DNA of 43,760 nt from Hyphomicrobiales bacterium (GCA_947455995.1 CANGQA010000013.1:1-43760); one strand, 5' to 3'. Shown: positions 8,751 to 18,023, counted from the first letter of the stretch. The notes: a model not told the origin generated them from the letters alone. Translations and numbers: made by a program.

Positions 8751-10313
8751 TCAACTCAACATCGAGCGCATCGAGCGGGCGAGTTCCAGTGTGGCCACCA
8801 CGTCGATTTTGCCGGAACCGAGAATCGGGATGGATTGCGTCACCAAAATCGCGCGCGGCACCCATAATTCGGGGTAGCCTTGTTTCTGGGCATGGGCCAG
8901 CAGTGCCAGGCGATCCGCGCTGGCCATATCGGATACCAGAATGATCTGCTCGCCTTTTTTGGTATCCGGCAAGGTCACTGCCACATGGGTGGCATCTGGC
9001 CAGAGGCTGGCGGCAAGGCTTTCGACCGCGCCAAGCGAGATCATTTCGCCGCCAATCTTGGCAAAGCGTTTGGCGCGGCCCTTGATGGTGATAAAGCCGT
9101 CCTGATCCACCGTCACAATATCGCCGGTATCATGCCAGCCGCCATCGGGTGGCACCAGAACACCGGGTTCGCTGGCGAAGATATATCCCGCCATCACATT
9201 GGGACCGCGGATATAAAGACGTCCACCCTCGGCAATGCCTTCGACCGGATCAAGGCGGTATTCCTGCTCCGGCACCATGCGGCCTACCGTGCCGGGGCGG
9301 TTTTCTTCGATCGTATTCAGTGACACCACTGGCGCACATTCGGTGACGCCATAGCCTTCCAACAGGATTGTACCTGCTTTGGACCACATGCGGCGGGTTT
9401 CCTCTTTCACCCGCTCCGCGCCTGCGACGACAAATTTGACCGTGTCGAAATCGCCGGCGTCACCGGCACGCCACCAGCCTTGCAAAAATGTGTCGGTACC
9501 AAGCAAAATCGTCGCCTTGGTTTCACGCACCAGTTTGGCTACTTGCCGATACTGGATCGGGCTGGGAAACATGACAATCCGCATGCCCGTGTAAAGACCC
9601 AGCAAGAGACCGCCCAACAGGCCATAGGAGTGGAAAATCGGCAAGGGATTCAACAGGATTTGCCCTGTTGCCAGTGTTGGCCCCATATGCTGGCGCACCT
9701 GATCGACATTGGCAATCAGATTGGCATTGGTCAGCACCACACCCTTGGGTTCGCCCTCGGAGCCCGACGTATAGAGCACCACCGCCGCCTCATGCGCACC
9801 CAGCGCGTGCCGGTTGTGATAAAAGCGTGCCAGTTGCGCCTTGAAAACGCCCATCACCTTGTCAGCCGATGTCAGGGCCTTGCGCACATCTTCGAGGTAA
9901 AGAAAACGGATCTTGCCGTCCGCGGACAAGCCCGACACAATCTCGTCCAGCTTGGCAAGTTCTATGAATTTATGCGAAGTGATGATGGTGGAAATCTCTG
10001 CCGAATTGACAGCCGAGCGCAGGTTTTTGAGCCCCGCGGTAAAATTCAACGGCGAAGCCACCCGCCCGTAAGCCGATAAACCGAAAATAGTCACAGCAGC
10101 GGCATTCACGCTGGGCAGCAGGATGCCAACAGTTTCGCCCCGCTCCGTCTCGCGGGCAAAAGCCTTGCCGAGCACAAGCGCGCCAAGAATCAAGCGGTTA
10201 TAGCTCAAAGGAGAGCGTTCAGGATCTTCAATCGCCAGCGTTTGACCGCCGAATTTATCGCGCGCCCCCAGCAGGGCCCCGAATAGTGTCTGCTCCACCC
10301 TCAAATCAGGCAT
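8751..10313 (-). CDS. AMP-forming acyl-CoA / acyl-ACP synthetase
   Basis: A 520-residue ANL-superfamily enzyme that activates a carboxylic acid, probably a fatty acid, as acyl-AMP and transfers it to CoA or ACP. The P-loop-like motif YTSGSEGEPKG is at 181-191, EGYGVTECAP follows near 320, the adenylate-binding WHDTGDIV near 390, and a C-terminal lysine lies in GSGKIDV. It resembles the synthetase part of the bifunctional Aas proteins (acyl-[ACP]--phospholipid O-acyltransferase) but lacks the acyltransferase domain. It is convergent with the tRNA, and a perfect palindrome lies 13 bases before its start. The exact acyl substrate cannot be told from sequence. Confidence 0.85.
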   Translation of the reverse strand: MPDLRVEQTLFGALLGARDKFGGQTLAIEDPERSPLSYNRLILGALVLGKAFARETERGETVGILLPSVNAAAVTIFGLSAYGRVASPLNFTAGLKNLRSAVNSAEISTIITSHKFIELAKLDEIVSGLSADGKIRFLYLEDVRKALTSADKVMGVFKAQLARFYHNRHALGAHEAAVVLYTSGSEGEPKGVVLTNANLIANVDQVRQHMGPTLATGQILLNPLPIFHSYGLLGGLLLGLYTGMRIVMFPSPIQYRQVAKLVRETKATILLGTDTFLQGWWRAGDAGDFDTVKFVVAGAERVKEETRRMWSKAGTILLEGYGVTECAPVVSLNTIEENRPGTVGRMVPEQEYRLDPVEGIAEGGRLYIRGPNVMAGYIFASEPGVLVPPDGGWHDTGDIVTVDQDGFITIKGRAKRFAKIGGEMISLGAVESLAASLWPDATHVAVTLPDTKKGEQIILVSDMASADRLALLAHAQKQGYPELWVPRAILVTQSIPILGSGKIDVVATLELARSMRSMLS

Positions 10314-10325
10314 TTTTTGGCCCTT

Positions 10326-10342
10326 ATACTATTGTATAGTAT
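10326..10342 (-). promoter_or_regulatory. Operator-like palindrome before the acyl-CoA synthetase gene
   Basis: ATACTAT-TGT-ATAGTAT, seven-base perfect arms with a three-base spacer, ending 13 bases before the start codon at 10313. Size and place suit a dimeric repressor site such as TetR or MarR type; no regulator gene is adjacent. Confidence 0.45.
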
Positions 10343-10410
10343 TGAGGTTAGTCATTTATCGACAGCCTGCAAAGAGAAAATGCAAAAAAACAGAAAATAA
10401 ACACATGAAG

Positions 10411-10917
10411 TCAATACGAAGGCGCGTTGGCAATCGGTTCCTGATAGGACAGACCCATATCCCAGGGGAAGTAAATCCAGGTATCCTGGGACACTTCGGT
10501 GACGAAAGTATCCACCAACGGCCGGCCAGCCGGTTTGGCATAAACGGTCGCAATATGGGCATTAGGCAGCATATCACGCACGATTTTGGCGGTTTTGCCG
10601 GTATCGACCAAATCGTCAATCACCAAAATCCCGCTTCCATCGGGTGACATTTTCAAAATCTGGTCAGTAATCGGCTTGAGAACCTGCAATTCGCCTTGCG
10701 ATTTATAATCATGATAGCTCGCAATGCAGATGGTCTCTATCATCCGCAACTCCAGTTCCCGTGCCACAATGGCTGCAGGCACAAGCCCGCCGCGCGTGAT
10801 GCAGACAAGCGCAGAAAACGGACCTGCCCCTGCCAGTCGCCATGCCAGAGCGCGCGCATCGCGATGAAACTGGTCCCAAGACACAGGGAAAGCTTTGGGA
10901 TTAGCGAGATTGGCCAT
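10411..10917 (-). CDS. gpt: Xanthine phosphoribosyltransferase
   Basis: Purine salvage enzyme converting xanthine or guanine plus PRPP to the nucleotide, cytoplasmic or membrane-associated. The 168-residue protein has the type I PRTase signature [14 protein letters not shown] (97-110) with the two acidic residues that bind PRPP, an N-terminal ITRGGLVPA loop (40-48) and the C-terminal YFPWDMGL, as in E. coli Gpt. The ATG at 10917 was chosen because AAGGAAG precedes it at proper distance; an upstream ATG at 10950 would add 11 residues not typical of the family. It stands alone, 54 bases after the CinA-like gene on the same strand. Confidence 0.92.
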   Translation of the reverse strand: MANLANPKAFPVSWDQFHRDARALAWRLAGAGPFSALVCITRGGLVPAAIVARELELRMIETICIASYHDYKSQGELQVLKPITDQILKMSPDGSGILVIDDLVDTGKTAKIVRDMLPNAHIATVYAKPAGRPLVDTFVTEVSQDTWIYFPWDMGLSYQEPIANAPSY

Positions 10918-10971
10918 GATGGCTTCCTTTGAATTGATCAGACCTTGCAAGTAACAATTCTATCGTGGTGG

Positions 10972-11718
10972 TCATGCGTGCGATGGCAAACCGTCAAGCA
11001 TGGCCTGTACCGCTTCTGCCGCCGCATTCAGCAATGCTTCATCTCGCGCGCGCACGACAATCTGGTTTTGGAAACGCTTGCCATCAAAACTCGGATAGGA
11101 GCCGATGATGACGCCCTCAAATGCCTTTTGGACAGCACCGAGGCCGGTGGCATAGGCTCCTTCTGGGCGCCCGCCGGAATCAATCGACCGAGCCAGTAAT
11201 TTCGTCCCCGTTTTAAGGCGCGGCAGCACATTCTCCAGCATTGCCTGCATGATAGCGGGCACGCCCGCCATCACGATAATATTGCCAAGCATAAAACCCG
11301 GCGCCCGTGAAATGGGATTATCGATCAATTCGGCCCCGAACGGAATGCGGGCCATCCGCAAACGGGCCTCATTCAAATCGGCGGGGTTGGGAAAGCGCTC
11401 GCGCAGCATGGCCACGGCTCGCGGATCGTGATCGATCCCAACGCCAGCCGCTTTGGCGATGCAATCGGCAGTGATATCATCATGGGTCGGGCCAATCCCG
11501 CCGGTTGTTAACAGATAGGTGTAGCGCCCCGACAGTACACGCACAGCGGTAACGATTTCGTCCTCGTCATCAGGCACAATCCGCACCTCGCGCACATCAA
11601 TCCCGACGGCGGTAAGATATTCGGCGATATAGCCAATATTCTTGTCTTTGGTGCGACCGGAGAGGATTTCGTCACCGATCACCAGAATGGCCGCTGTGAC
11701 AAGAGATGTGTCTGACAT
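10972..11718 (-). CDS. CinA-like protein with MoCF (molybdopterin-binding) domain
   Basis: A 248-residue protein matching the N-terminal half of competence/damage-inducible protein CinA. It has the MoCF domain signatures AAILVIGDEILSGRTKD near the N terminus and LLTTGGIGPTHDDIT around residues 69-83. The C-terminal deamidase domain of full CinA is absent, which is usual for this alphaproteobacterial form. The family relates to molybdopterin-binding proteins, but its real role (nucleotide pyrophosphatase or other) is not settled. It is divergent from map and about 4 kb from the molybdenum hydroxylase cluster, so a functional tie is only a guess. Confidence 0.85.
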   Translation of the reverse strand: MSDTSLVTAAILVIGDEILSGRTKDKNIGYIAEYLTAVGIDVREVRIVPDDEDEIVTAVRVLSGRYTYLLTTGGIGPTHDDITADCIAKAAGVGIDHDPRAVAMLRERFPNPADLNEARLRMARIPFGAELIDNPISRAPGFMLGNIIVMAGVPAIMQAMLENVLPRLKTGTKLLARSIDSGGRPEGAYATGLGAVQKAFEGVIIGSYPSFDGKRFQNQIVVRARDEALLNAAAEAVQAMLDGLPSHA

Positions 11719-11860
11719 GATATGCCTCGCTTTCGGGGCTGGAATAGATCAGTTTGAAACATTATTCTCAAGCCTGATCGCAGGAATAAACCCCAGTCAT
11801 CAACCAAAATCGTCAGATTAAAAGACACAACGGGCTTGCCTTTGGGCGCCGTTTGAACCA

Positions 11861-12703
11861 ATGACAATTATGACCTTTATTGAAGCTCACTCATCCCAGC
11901 GCCGACAGCCTGGCAAAATCAAGATTCACGGCCCGCAAGCCTTCGAGGGTATGCGTAAGGCCGGTCGCTTGGCTGCGGAGGCACTTGATCTGGTCTATGA
12001 TGCCGTTCGCCCTGGTGTGACGACAGACGATCTCGACAGTCTGTGCTTCCAATTCGCGATGGATCATGGTGCCTATCCCGCTCCATTGATGTATCGTGGC
12101 TATCGCCGCGCCATCTGCACCTCGGTCAACCATGTGGTCTGTCATGGCATCCCCAATGATAAACCATTGCGCGAAGGCGACATCATCAATGTTGATGTGA
12201 CGCTGATTGTCGATGGCTGGCATGGTGATTCCAGCCGGATGTATGCGGTTGGTGTCTTACCACGGCGGGCTGAACGCCTGGTGGAAGTCACTTATGAATC
12301 GCTGGTGCGCGGTATTGCCGCGGTTAAACCGGGCGCGACAACCGGTGATATCGGCCATGCCATCCAGCGATATGCCGAAGCAGAGCGCTGCTCGGTGGTG
12401 CGCGATTTCTGCGGGCATGGCCTCGGCCAATTATTCCATGACGAGCCCAATATCCTGCATTATGGCAGCCCGGGCGAAGGAGTAGCGCTTAAACACGGTA
12501 TGTTCTTTACCATCGAGCCGATGATCAATCTGGGCCGACCACAGGTCAAAGTGCTCAACGATGGCTGGACAGCCGTAACCCGCGACAGATCGCTCTCGGC
12601 CCAATTCGAGCACACGCTTGGCGTGACCGAGACCGGTTGCGAAGTTTTCACCTATTCACCACGTGGCCTCGAAGGCTTCCAACCCGGCCTTCCTGAACGC
12701 TGA
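11861..12703 (+). CDS. map: Methionine aminopeptidase type I
   Basis: Removes the initiator methionine from new proteins, an essential cytoplasmic step. In this 280-residue protein the five metal ligands fall at Asp112, Asp123, His186, Glu219 and Glu250, with spacing identical to E. coli Map (97, 108, 171, 204, 235), and the substrate His is in NHVVCHGIP near 91-95. The N terminus is slightly extended. Translation may start at 11861 or at the in-frame ATG at 11870; no strong ribosome site decides this. radC begins 12 bases after the stop, so map-radC is probably one operon, an order seen in other Hyphomicrobiales. Confidence 0.95.
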   Translation: MTIMTFIEAHSSQRRQPGKIKIHGPQAFEGMRKAGRLAAEALDLVYDAVRPGVTTDDLDSLCFQFAMDHGAYPAPLMYRGYRRAICTSVNHVVCHGIPNDKPLREGDIINVDVTLIVDGWHGDSSRMYAVGVLPRRAERLVEVTYESLVRGIAAVKPGATTGDIGHAIQRYAEAERCSVVRDFCGHGLGQLFHDEPNILHYGSPGEGVALKHGMFFTIEPMINLGRPQVKVLNDGWTAVTRDRSLSAQFEHTLGVTETGCEVFTYSPRGLEGFQPGLPER

Positions 12704-12714
12704 AAGCCCTGCCA

Positions 12715-13425
12715 ATGACCGATGATCCTCCCCGCCCCCAAGACCAGAGCGAGGAGGACCACCGCCACGGCCACCGCCAGAGGTTGAGAAAACGTTTTGC
12801 ACGCGTTGGCGCCAACGGGTTGCAGGATTATGAATTGCTCGAATTGGTTTTATTTCGGTCAATACCCCAGCGGGATGTCAAACCGCTTGCCAAATTGCTG
12901 ATCAGCCAATTCGGCTCGGTCGCCGAGGTGATCGGTGCGCCGATGACGCGTCTGTTGTCCATCAAAGGCTTGGGGGAACAGACTGCTCTCGATATCAAAA
13001 TTATCGAGGCCGCAGGGCTGACGCTGGCCAAAGGGGCCGTAACCAAGCGAGAAGTACTGTCCTCATGGTCCTCGGTGATCGAATATTGTCGTGCAGCCAT
13101 GGCTTTTGCAGAGGTCGAGCAATTCCGCATCCTGTTTCTCGACAAGCGCAACGGCCTGCTGGCGGACGAACTGCAACAGACCGGCACGGTCGATCATACA
13201 CCCGTTTATCCGCGCGAGGTGGTGCGGCGAGGGCTTGAATTGAATGCATCCGCTCTGATCCTTGTGCACAACCATCCATCGGGTGACCCAACACCGTCCC
13301 AAGCCGATATTGCGATGACCCGCGAGATTGCCGATATTGCCAAGCCATTGGGCATCATGCTGCATGATCACATCATTGTAGGCCGCAATGGCCATGCCAG
13401 CTTAAAGGGCTTGGGGCTGATCTAG
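12715..13425 (+). CDS. radC: RadC family JAMM/MPN domain protein
   Basis: A 236-residue RadC protein: an N-terminal helix-hairpin-helix part with [12 protein letters not shown] (80-91) and a C-terminal JAMM metalloprotease-like fold with metal ligands His185, His187 and Asp198 in [15 protein letters not shown]. The original link to radiation repair in E. coli was shown to be due to another gene, so the true function is unknown. The N terminus carries a His/Arg-rich stretch ([16 protein letters not shown]). It follows map by 11 bases. Confidence 0.93.
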   Translation: MTDDPPRPQDQSEEDHRHGHRQRLRKRFARVGANGLQDYELLELVLFRSIPQRDVKPLAKLLISQFGSVAEVIGAPMTRLLSIKGLGEQTALDIKIIEAAGLTLAKGAVTKREVLSSWSSVIEYCRAAMAFAEVEQFRILFLDKRNGLLADELQQTGTVDHTPVYPREVVRRGLELNASALILVHNHPSGDPTPSQADIAMTREIADIAKPLGIMLHDHIIVGRNGHASLKGLGLI

Positions 13426-13522
13426 TCCTTCGCCCCCCTGTCACTTTCGACAGGTTCAGGTGAATGGCTATCTCCCAAAATTCGATTTTCCTCGTCTCTT
13501 TGACCGATTCGGATGATGTCGG

Positions 13523-14311
13523 ATGCGTTTTGGGCTTAAGCCTGATAGGTGGCTTGTTCTGGGTATGATCCTGCTATCGGGTACCCGCTGGGCCCATACC
13601 TGCGAGATGGTTGGTGGCTTTGCACTGTGCGAGCCGCGAGCAAATGTCCTGATCAGCGCGCGCGGAATGAAGGATGATGGGCTGGTGATATTCAACCAAC
13701 TCGACACCTCGCCCGCTCAACGCTTTATAACCACCAGCCTTAAACTATCCATGCGGGGTGATGAGGAATGGGGCGGCGGGTTTGTCATGGCCAAGCGCGG
13801 TATCATCATCACACCCCATAATGGGCGCGATGATCTCAATGCCACCTTCACAGCCCATCAGGATCGCAACACACTCAATGCCTTCACCATCGGATGGGAG
13901 ATGGTAAGGGCCGACAGCTATTATGCGGTATCGGTTGGCCGGCAATGGAGCCAGCGCACCAATCAGGCCAAAACTATTGTATTCGAGCAAAGCCAGACTG
14001 CCACAATCGAGGCTACGATGATCGAGCGCTGGAGCAATGAAGTGGTTTTGTCGTTGCAGCTGGATGTCGATACCCTGCTGCGCGCCGCCACATATAAAAG
14101 TTCACTCATGGTGCCTTTGCAAAAGGAGATGATGATCGGCCCCGAAATCTCCATCTATCGGGATCGCTCATTCCAGCGCCAGCGACTGGGCACCGCAATA
14201 AGCGGCATCAAAATGCTGGGAGGCGATTATCACCTTGCCCTTGGATATGAAAGCGACAGTCTTGCCCATCGCGGGCTTTATACCGCCATCATGACCTCAC
14301 GCCGCTTCTAG
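13523..14311 (+). CDS. Exported protein, probably BcsS-like (cellulose biosynthesis-associated family)
   Basis: A 262-residue protein with a hydrophobic N-terminal segment (RWLVLGMILLSG, about 9-20) that could be a signal peptide. The C-terminal part, IGPEISIYRDRSFQRQR, then alternating strands and a final aromatic TSRRF, resembles the CBP_BcsS family of outer-membrane-associated proteins from Hyphomicrobiales and suggests a beta-barrel ending in Phe. No cellulose synthase genes are nearby, so the name rests on weak similarity recalled from memory and the function is open. It is convergent with the SDR gene, only 8 bases apart. Confidence 0.55.
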   Translation: MRFGLKPDRWLVLGMILLSGTRWAHTCEMVGGFALCEPRANVLISARGMKDDGLVIFNQLDTSPAQRFITTSLKLSMRGDEEWGGGFVMAKRGIIITPHNGRDDLNATFTAHQDRNTLNAFTIGWEMVRADSYYAVSVGRQWSQRTNQAKTIVFEQSQTATIEATMIERWSNEVVLSLQLDVDTLLRAATYKSSLMVPLQKEMMIGPEISIYRDRSFQRQRLGTAISGIKMLGGDYHLALGYESDSLAHRGLYTAIMTSRRF

Positions 14312-14319
14312 GCGTGCAA

Positions 14320-15054
14320 TCAGCCTTTCACGCGAAGGGTCGAACGCCCGCCATCGACGCCAATGACCTGTCCTGTCATCCAGCCGGATTCTTCACCCAG
14401 CAACAAACAGGCGAGCGGCGCGATGTCCTCGACTTCACCTAAACGCTGGCTTGCATGCATCCCGGCAATGGCCGCAGCCATCGCCTCGTTACCGGTCAGT
14501 CCTGCCGCGAGTGGGGTCCGCGTCAAGGACGGAGCAATGCAGTTGATACGAATTTTAGGGGCCAATTCGGTAGCCAAGGAACGGGTCAGAGCTTCAACAG
14601 CCCCTTTGGCCATGGCAATCGAGGCATGAGCCGGAAAGCCTTGCGCTACAGCAACCGACGAAAACAGCAACACAGAGGCAATGCCTTCGGATGCTTTCAA
14701 GCCAGCAACGGCGGCCTGAATGGCCAGCGCGGCTCCAAGCGCGTTGACACGAAAATCTTGTTCGAAGTCCGCAACAGCCAAACGCGCCAATGGCTTCAGA
14801 TTGATTGTCCCAACGGCGTAGCACAGACCATGGATCGGTCCGTGACTTTGCGCTTCTGCGAGTGCTTGCGTGATCTGTTCAGGAACCATTACGTCACACA
14901 GGCTGCTTGTGGCGCCCAAGGATGTAGCAGCGGATTGCAGCCGGCCCTGATGGCGTCCGATCAGATGCACATGATCCCCCGCGCCCACCAAACGCTTGGC
15001 AATAGCCAGACCGACCCCGCCATAACCGCCAAAAATCACATGATTGCGAGCCAT
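14320..15054 (-). CDS. Short-chain dehydrogenase/reductase family protein lacking the catalytic Tyr
   Basis: A 244-residue Rossmann-fold protein with the nucleotide-binding FGGYGGVG (8-15), Asn104 in RVNALG, Ser132/133 in LLFSSVA and Lys150. The position of the catalytic Tyr in the YxxxK motif is Ile146 (IAMAK), so a classical SDR reaction is doubtful; such variants occur in related SDR proteins. The C terminus ends in a typical [11 protein letters not shown]. The ATG at 15054 is preferred over 15078 because AGGAG lies nine bases before it. The DUF2256 gene starts divergently about 80 bases away. The substrate cannot be predicted. Confidence 0.82.
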   Translation of the reverse strand: MARNHVIFGGYGGVGLAIAKRLVGAGDHVHLIGRHQGRLQSAATSLGATSSLCDVMVPEQITQALAEAQSHGPIHGLCYAVGTINLKPLARLAVADFEQDFRVNALGAALAIQAAVAGLKASEGIASVLLFSSVAVAQGFPAHASIAMAKGAVEALTRSLATELAPKIRINCIAPSLTRTPLAAGLTGNEAMAAAIAGMHASQRLGEVEDIAPLACLLLGEESGWMTGQVIGVDGGRSTLRVKG

Positions 15055-15135
15055 TCCACACATCTCCTGACGCTTCATCTGCGTATACTACGAGAGACAG
15101 CAGCATTTGGATCGGACAGACACGAGGAGGATGGT

Positions 15136-15306
15136 ATGGCAAAAATGCGCAAAAAGGCCGATTTGCCCACCAAACCTTGCCAGACCTGCGGCCTGCCCTT
15201 CACTTGGCGCAAAAAATGGGCGCGTGTTTGGGATGATGTCCGCTTTTGTTCAGACCGCTGTCGCACTGGCAAACAGGGCTCGGCAGCCCGCAACCTTAAA
15301 GCGTGA
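15136..15306 (+). CDS. Small DUF2256 zinc-ribbon-like protein
   Basis: A 56-residue basic protein with [20 protein letters not shown] and FCSDRCR, four cysteines in a CxxC...CxxxC arrangement that suggests a small zinc-binding fold, matching the DUF2256 family. An AGGAGG ribosome site ends five bases before the ATG. Function is unknown. Its last 11 bases overlap the end of the convergent mocA-like gene. A longer open frame runs upstream in this phase but is antisense to the SDR gene and is not coding. Confidence 0.8.
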   Translation: MAKMRKKADLPTKPCQTCGLPFTWRKKWARVWDDVRFCSDRCRTGKQGSAARNLKA

Positions 15307-15907
15307 TACGACCGGGCCCGCTTTGTCGGGCAAGAGCCAGCGCTTCAGGAGTATCGAGATCAAGCATGATAGCCGGATCATCAATCGGGACTTCGACAAC
15401 TTGCGCCTGATTGGCTTTGAGTAATGCGCGAGCGCCGTGATCTCCCGACAAAGCCATCACGGCCCCGAACAGAGCCCGCCTCATCACCACAGGATGACCC
15501 CATTGCTGGCGATAGACCGGCACTGCCGCCAACCGATCAGGGTGGTCCTGCAAAGCGGCAATGGTGACACGGATATGTCGCGCTGTAATCATCGGCATAT
15601 CGCCAAGCAGAATGACAGCCCCCTCGCAATGATCGGGAACCGAACGCAATCCGCAAATCACCGATGACATCATGCCTGACGCATAATCTGGATTGAACAC
15701 CGCTTGAACGCTTTGATGAGATGCGGCAGCTTCCACCTCGGCCTGTCGATATCCTGTCACGAGTAAAAGCGGTGATAGCCTCGCCTCAACTGCGGAATCA
15801 ATGACATGCTTTATCAATGTCTTACCGCACAACTCTTCAAGCAATTTATGAGAATTACCCATCCGGCTCGAACGGCCCGCAGCGAGAATAACAGCAGCCC
15901 AGTTCAT
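15296..15907 (-). CDS. mocA: MocA-like molybdenum cofactor nucleotidyltransferase
   Basis: A 203-residue NTP-transferase with the N-terminal signature [19 protein letters not shown] (5-23) and the metal-binding LLGDMP near 100. Such proteins (MocA/MobA-like) transfer CMP or GMP to molybdopterin, maturing the cofactor of xanthine dehydrogenase and CO-dehydrogenase-type enzymes; MCD, the cytosine dinucleotide, is the form used by CODH-like enzymes. Its ATG overlaps the stop of the MoeA-like gene by four bases (ATGA). In related bacteria the two are one fused protein, so this looks like the C-terminal half as a separate gene. It is the last gene of the molybdenum cluster. Confidence 0.82.
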   Translation of the reverse strand: MNWAAVILAAGRSSRMGNSHKLLEELCGKTLIKHVIDSAVEARLSPLLLVTGYRQAEVEAAASHQSVQAVFNPDYASGMMSSVICGLRSVPDHCEGAVILLGDMPMITARHIRVTIAALQDHPDRLAAVPVYRQQWGHPVVMRRALFGAVMALSGDHGARALLKANQAQVVEVPIDDPAIMLDLDTPEALALARQSGPGRITL

Positions 15908-16935
15908 TCCACTGCGCCCAAATCGGCACGCAGTTGGCCACGCTGGACAATCTCCATGAGCAAGCCTCCATGTCCCATCCGCATCATATCGCTGCGGGTG
16001 ACCTGAAGGCCTGCCATAAAGCGTTGCAACACCCAGTCAAAACCATTCTCTTTCGGACTGCGTGCACAGCCGGGCGCCCCGATCACCGGAATGGTCCGAC
16101 CATCGGGACGGGTCCACTGCCCAAGCAGCAGCAAATTACCCGGATCAACCGGCAACCCGAAATGGATGATCGAGCCACCCGCCTGCTCGATGGCGACCGG
16201 AAGAACATCCCGCCGATCCGTCATCGCCGAGGCGCCGAACAGCACCATAAGATCAACCTCGCCCCCCATCCGGACCATCGCATCGGCGACATCCGCACTT
16301 TTGTGCGCCACCAGCACTTCACTCACCAGACTGGCATGCCCCAACTGCAACCGTTTGGCTAAGACATCGGATGTTTTGCGGATCACAGCAGGTTTTAGCC
16401 CCGGCAGACTGGTTGCAATCAAGCCGGCACGCAAAGGTTTGAAGGCCGCAATCGACACCGGCGACTGCGCTCCGGCCGCCGAGAAACTGCGCTCAACCAG
16501 CGCCGAAGGAACAGCGAAAGGAATGATTTTCACGGTAGCGACCATCTCGCCGCGCTGAACCACCCGCCAATGGGGCAAAGTGGCCACTGTCAGGGCCTCA
16601 TCCACCATATTCATAGCGTCGATACGGTTGGCATCGACCTGCAATAGGCCATCGGCTGTCGCAAACAGATTGGCGCGCCCCGTGGCTGGACCATGTGCCA
16701 TGACATTGTCGCCCAGAAGCGATTGCGCCAAGCGCGCTGCCGCCGTATTTTCGTCCGTATCGTCGGCTTCAAGCCGCGCAATGGTGACACGGTCAATCGC
16801 AAGGGCAGCAAGCCCCTTCAAATGCTGCGCCGTCAACACCACGCCTTTTTTGATCACAAGATCGCCCAGCCGGATGGAATGGGCAGCAATGGCCCCTTCG
16901 GCCTGCGACAAGGGAACATCGGCAAATATCATCAC
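15904..16935 (-). CDS. MoeA-related molybdopterin-binding protein
   Basis: A 343-residue protein resembling the molybdopterin-binding half of the alphaproteobacterial molybdopterin-binding/glycosyltransferase fusion proteins. The N-terminal part (LSQAEGAIAAHSIRLGDLVIKKG) resembles the MoeA N-terminal region, and residues about 225-300 form a MoCF-like domain with DLMVLFGASAMTDRRDV and VDPGNLLLLG. It starts with a four-base overlap to the XdhC Rossmann gene and ends with a four-base overlap to the mocA-like gene, so the three are probably translationally coupled. Likely role: handling or inserting molybdopterin for the CoxL-type enzyme; the exact step is inferred. Confidence 0.75.
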   Translation of the reverse strand: MMIFADVPLSQAEGAIAAHSIRLGDLVIKKGVVLTAQHLKGLAALAIDRVTIARLEADDTDENTAAARLAQSLLGDNVMAHGPATGRANLFATADGLLQVDANRIDAMNMVDEALTVATLPHWRVVQRGEMVATVKIIPFAVPSALVERSFSAAGAQSPVSIAAFKPLRAGLIATSLPGLKPAVIRKTSDVLAKRLQLGHASLVSEVLVAHKSADVADAMVRMGGEVDLMVLFGASAMTDRRDVLPVAIEQAGGSIIHFGLPVDPGNLLLLGQWTRPDGRTIPVIGAPGCARSPKENGFDWVLQRFMAGLQVTRSDMMRMGHGGLLMEIVQRGQLRADLGAVE

Positions 16936-17630
16936 AAACCTGCGGAACCTTCGGGCTTTTTGCGTTGCGCAGCGGTAATTTCTGCCAGGATCGACAAAGC
17001 AATTTCTGCCGGACTGACGGCCCCAATATCAAGGCCGATCGGTGCATGGATACGGGCAAGACGATCAGCTGAAACACCTGCCGCACCCAAGCGCTCCAGC
17101 CGCTTTGCATGGGTTTTGCGTGACCCCAAAGCCCCGATATAGAAACAATCCGATTTCAAGGCAGCCAACAGTCCGGGATCATCGATTTTTGGATCATGAG
17201 TCAGCGCAACAAAGGCTGTGTAACGGTCAATCCCGACAACAGGCAAAGCTTCGTCGGGCCATTGGGCCAACAAATCGGCATCTGGAAAGCGATCCTTGGA
17301 CGCAAAGGCGGTGCGTGGATCAACAACGATCACCCGATGCCCCAGCAGATGCGCCATCGAGGCCAGAGCCTGCGACACATGCACGGCCCCGACCACCACA
17401 ATCCGCAAAGGGGGAGCCTGAACAGTCAGGAAAAAACGGCCTGTGTCATGCTCGATCATCCCGCTTTTGCCCATCCGCAATGCGGTTTCAATCTCCACAT
17501 GCAGAGGATCGGCGGCTATCGCATCCGCCAGCACCAGACGCTGTGCTCCATGCGCCAGATCGGTCACGAGCACGCAGGCGCGACGGGCCGCCCGCTCAGT
17601 ATTCATACCCTGCAGGAATGCCGCCTTCAT
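16932..17630 (-). CDS. XdhC/CoxI family protein, C-terminal Rossmann half
   Basis: A 232-residue protein corresponding to the C-terminal NAD-binding-like domain of XdhC: RIVVVGAVHVSQALA is the dinucleotide-fold start, followed by FVALTHDPKIDDPGLLAALKSD and YIGALGSRKTHAKR, then GLDIGAVSPAEIALSILAEI. XdhC binds the molybdenum cofactor, protects it and helps its sulfuration and insertion into hydroxylases. The ATG at 17630 overlaps the TGA of the N-terminal half (ATGA) with AAGG seven bases before; an upstream ATG at 17672 would overlap more. Together with the preceding gene it makes one XdhC split in two. Confidence 0.82.
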   Translation of the reverse strand: MKAAFLQGMNTERAARRACVLVTDLAHGAQRLVLADAIAADPLHVEIETALRMGKSGMIEHDTGRFFLTVQAPPLRIVVVGAVHVSQALASMAHLLGHRVIVVDPRTAFASKDRFPDADLLAQWPDEALPVVGIDRYTAFVALTHDPKIDDPGLLAALKSDCFYIGALGSRKTHAKRLERLGAAGVSADRLARIHAPIGLDIGAVSPAEIALSILAEITAAQRKKPEGSAGL

Positions 17631-17959
17631 GACACGACCTTCTCGACATAAACAGCAATCTTGCCCCCGCAAGACAGACCAACCTGCCAGGCGGTTTCAT
17701 CAGCCACGCCAAATTCGAGCAGGCGCGGCGCCCCGGAACCGATCACATCAATCGCTTCACTGACCACAGCCCCTTCCACACATCCACCAGACACCGAGCC
17801 GAGAAAATGCCCTTCCTCGTCAATCACCAGATGGCTGCCGACAGGGCGCGGGGCCGACCCCCAAGTCTCAACCACAGTCGCGATTGCCACGCCGCGGCCG
17901 GCCCGATGCCAAGCCTCTGCCTGCTCAAGAATGTCGCTGTCACTCGCCAATGCCATCAC
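17627..17959 (-). CDS. XdhC/CoxI family protein, N-terminal half
   Basis: A 110-residue protein equal to the XdhC_CoxI domain: residues 22-36 hold GVAIATVVETWGSAP, then GSVSGGCVEGAV (conserved Gly/Cys loop) and LSCGGKIAVYVE near the C terminus. In most XdhC proteins this domain is fused to the Rossmann domain; here the latter is the next gene with a four-base overlap. Role by family: molybdenum cofactor binding and delivery to the hydroxylase large subunit. It lies 64 bases after coxE in the cox accessory operon. Confidence 0.85.
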   Translation of the reverse strand: MMALASDSDILEQAEAWHRAGRGVAIATVVETWGSAPRPVGSHLVIDEEGHFLGSVSGGCVEGAVVSEAIDVIGSGAPRLLEFGVADETAWQVGLSCGGKIAVYVEKVVS

Positions 17960-18023
17960 GCACTCCCTTGATCCTGTTTTGCCAGAATAGGCTGATTTTA
18001 CTGGCCTGTCATGAACAACCCGC

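Noticed and set aside
13437-13454. CCTGTC-ACTTTC-GACAGG hairpin after radC as a terminator
   Set aside because: The stem has six pairs only and no T run follows; the function cannot be supported.
14455-15135. Upstream extension of the DUF2256 gene to a 283-codon frame
   Set aside because: The extension is antisense to the SDR gene, and a strong AGGAGG site fixes the start at 15136.
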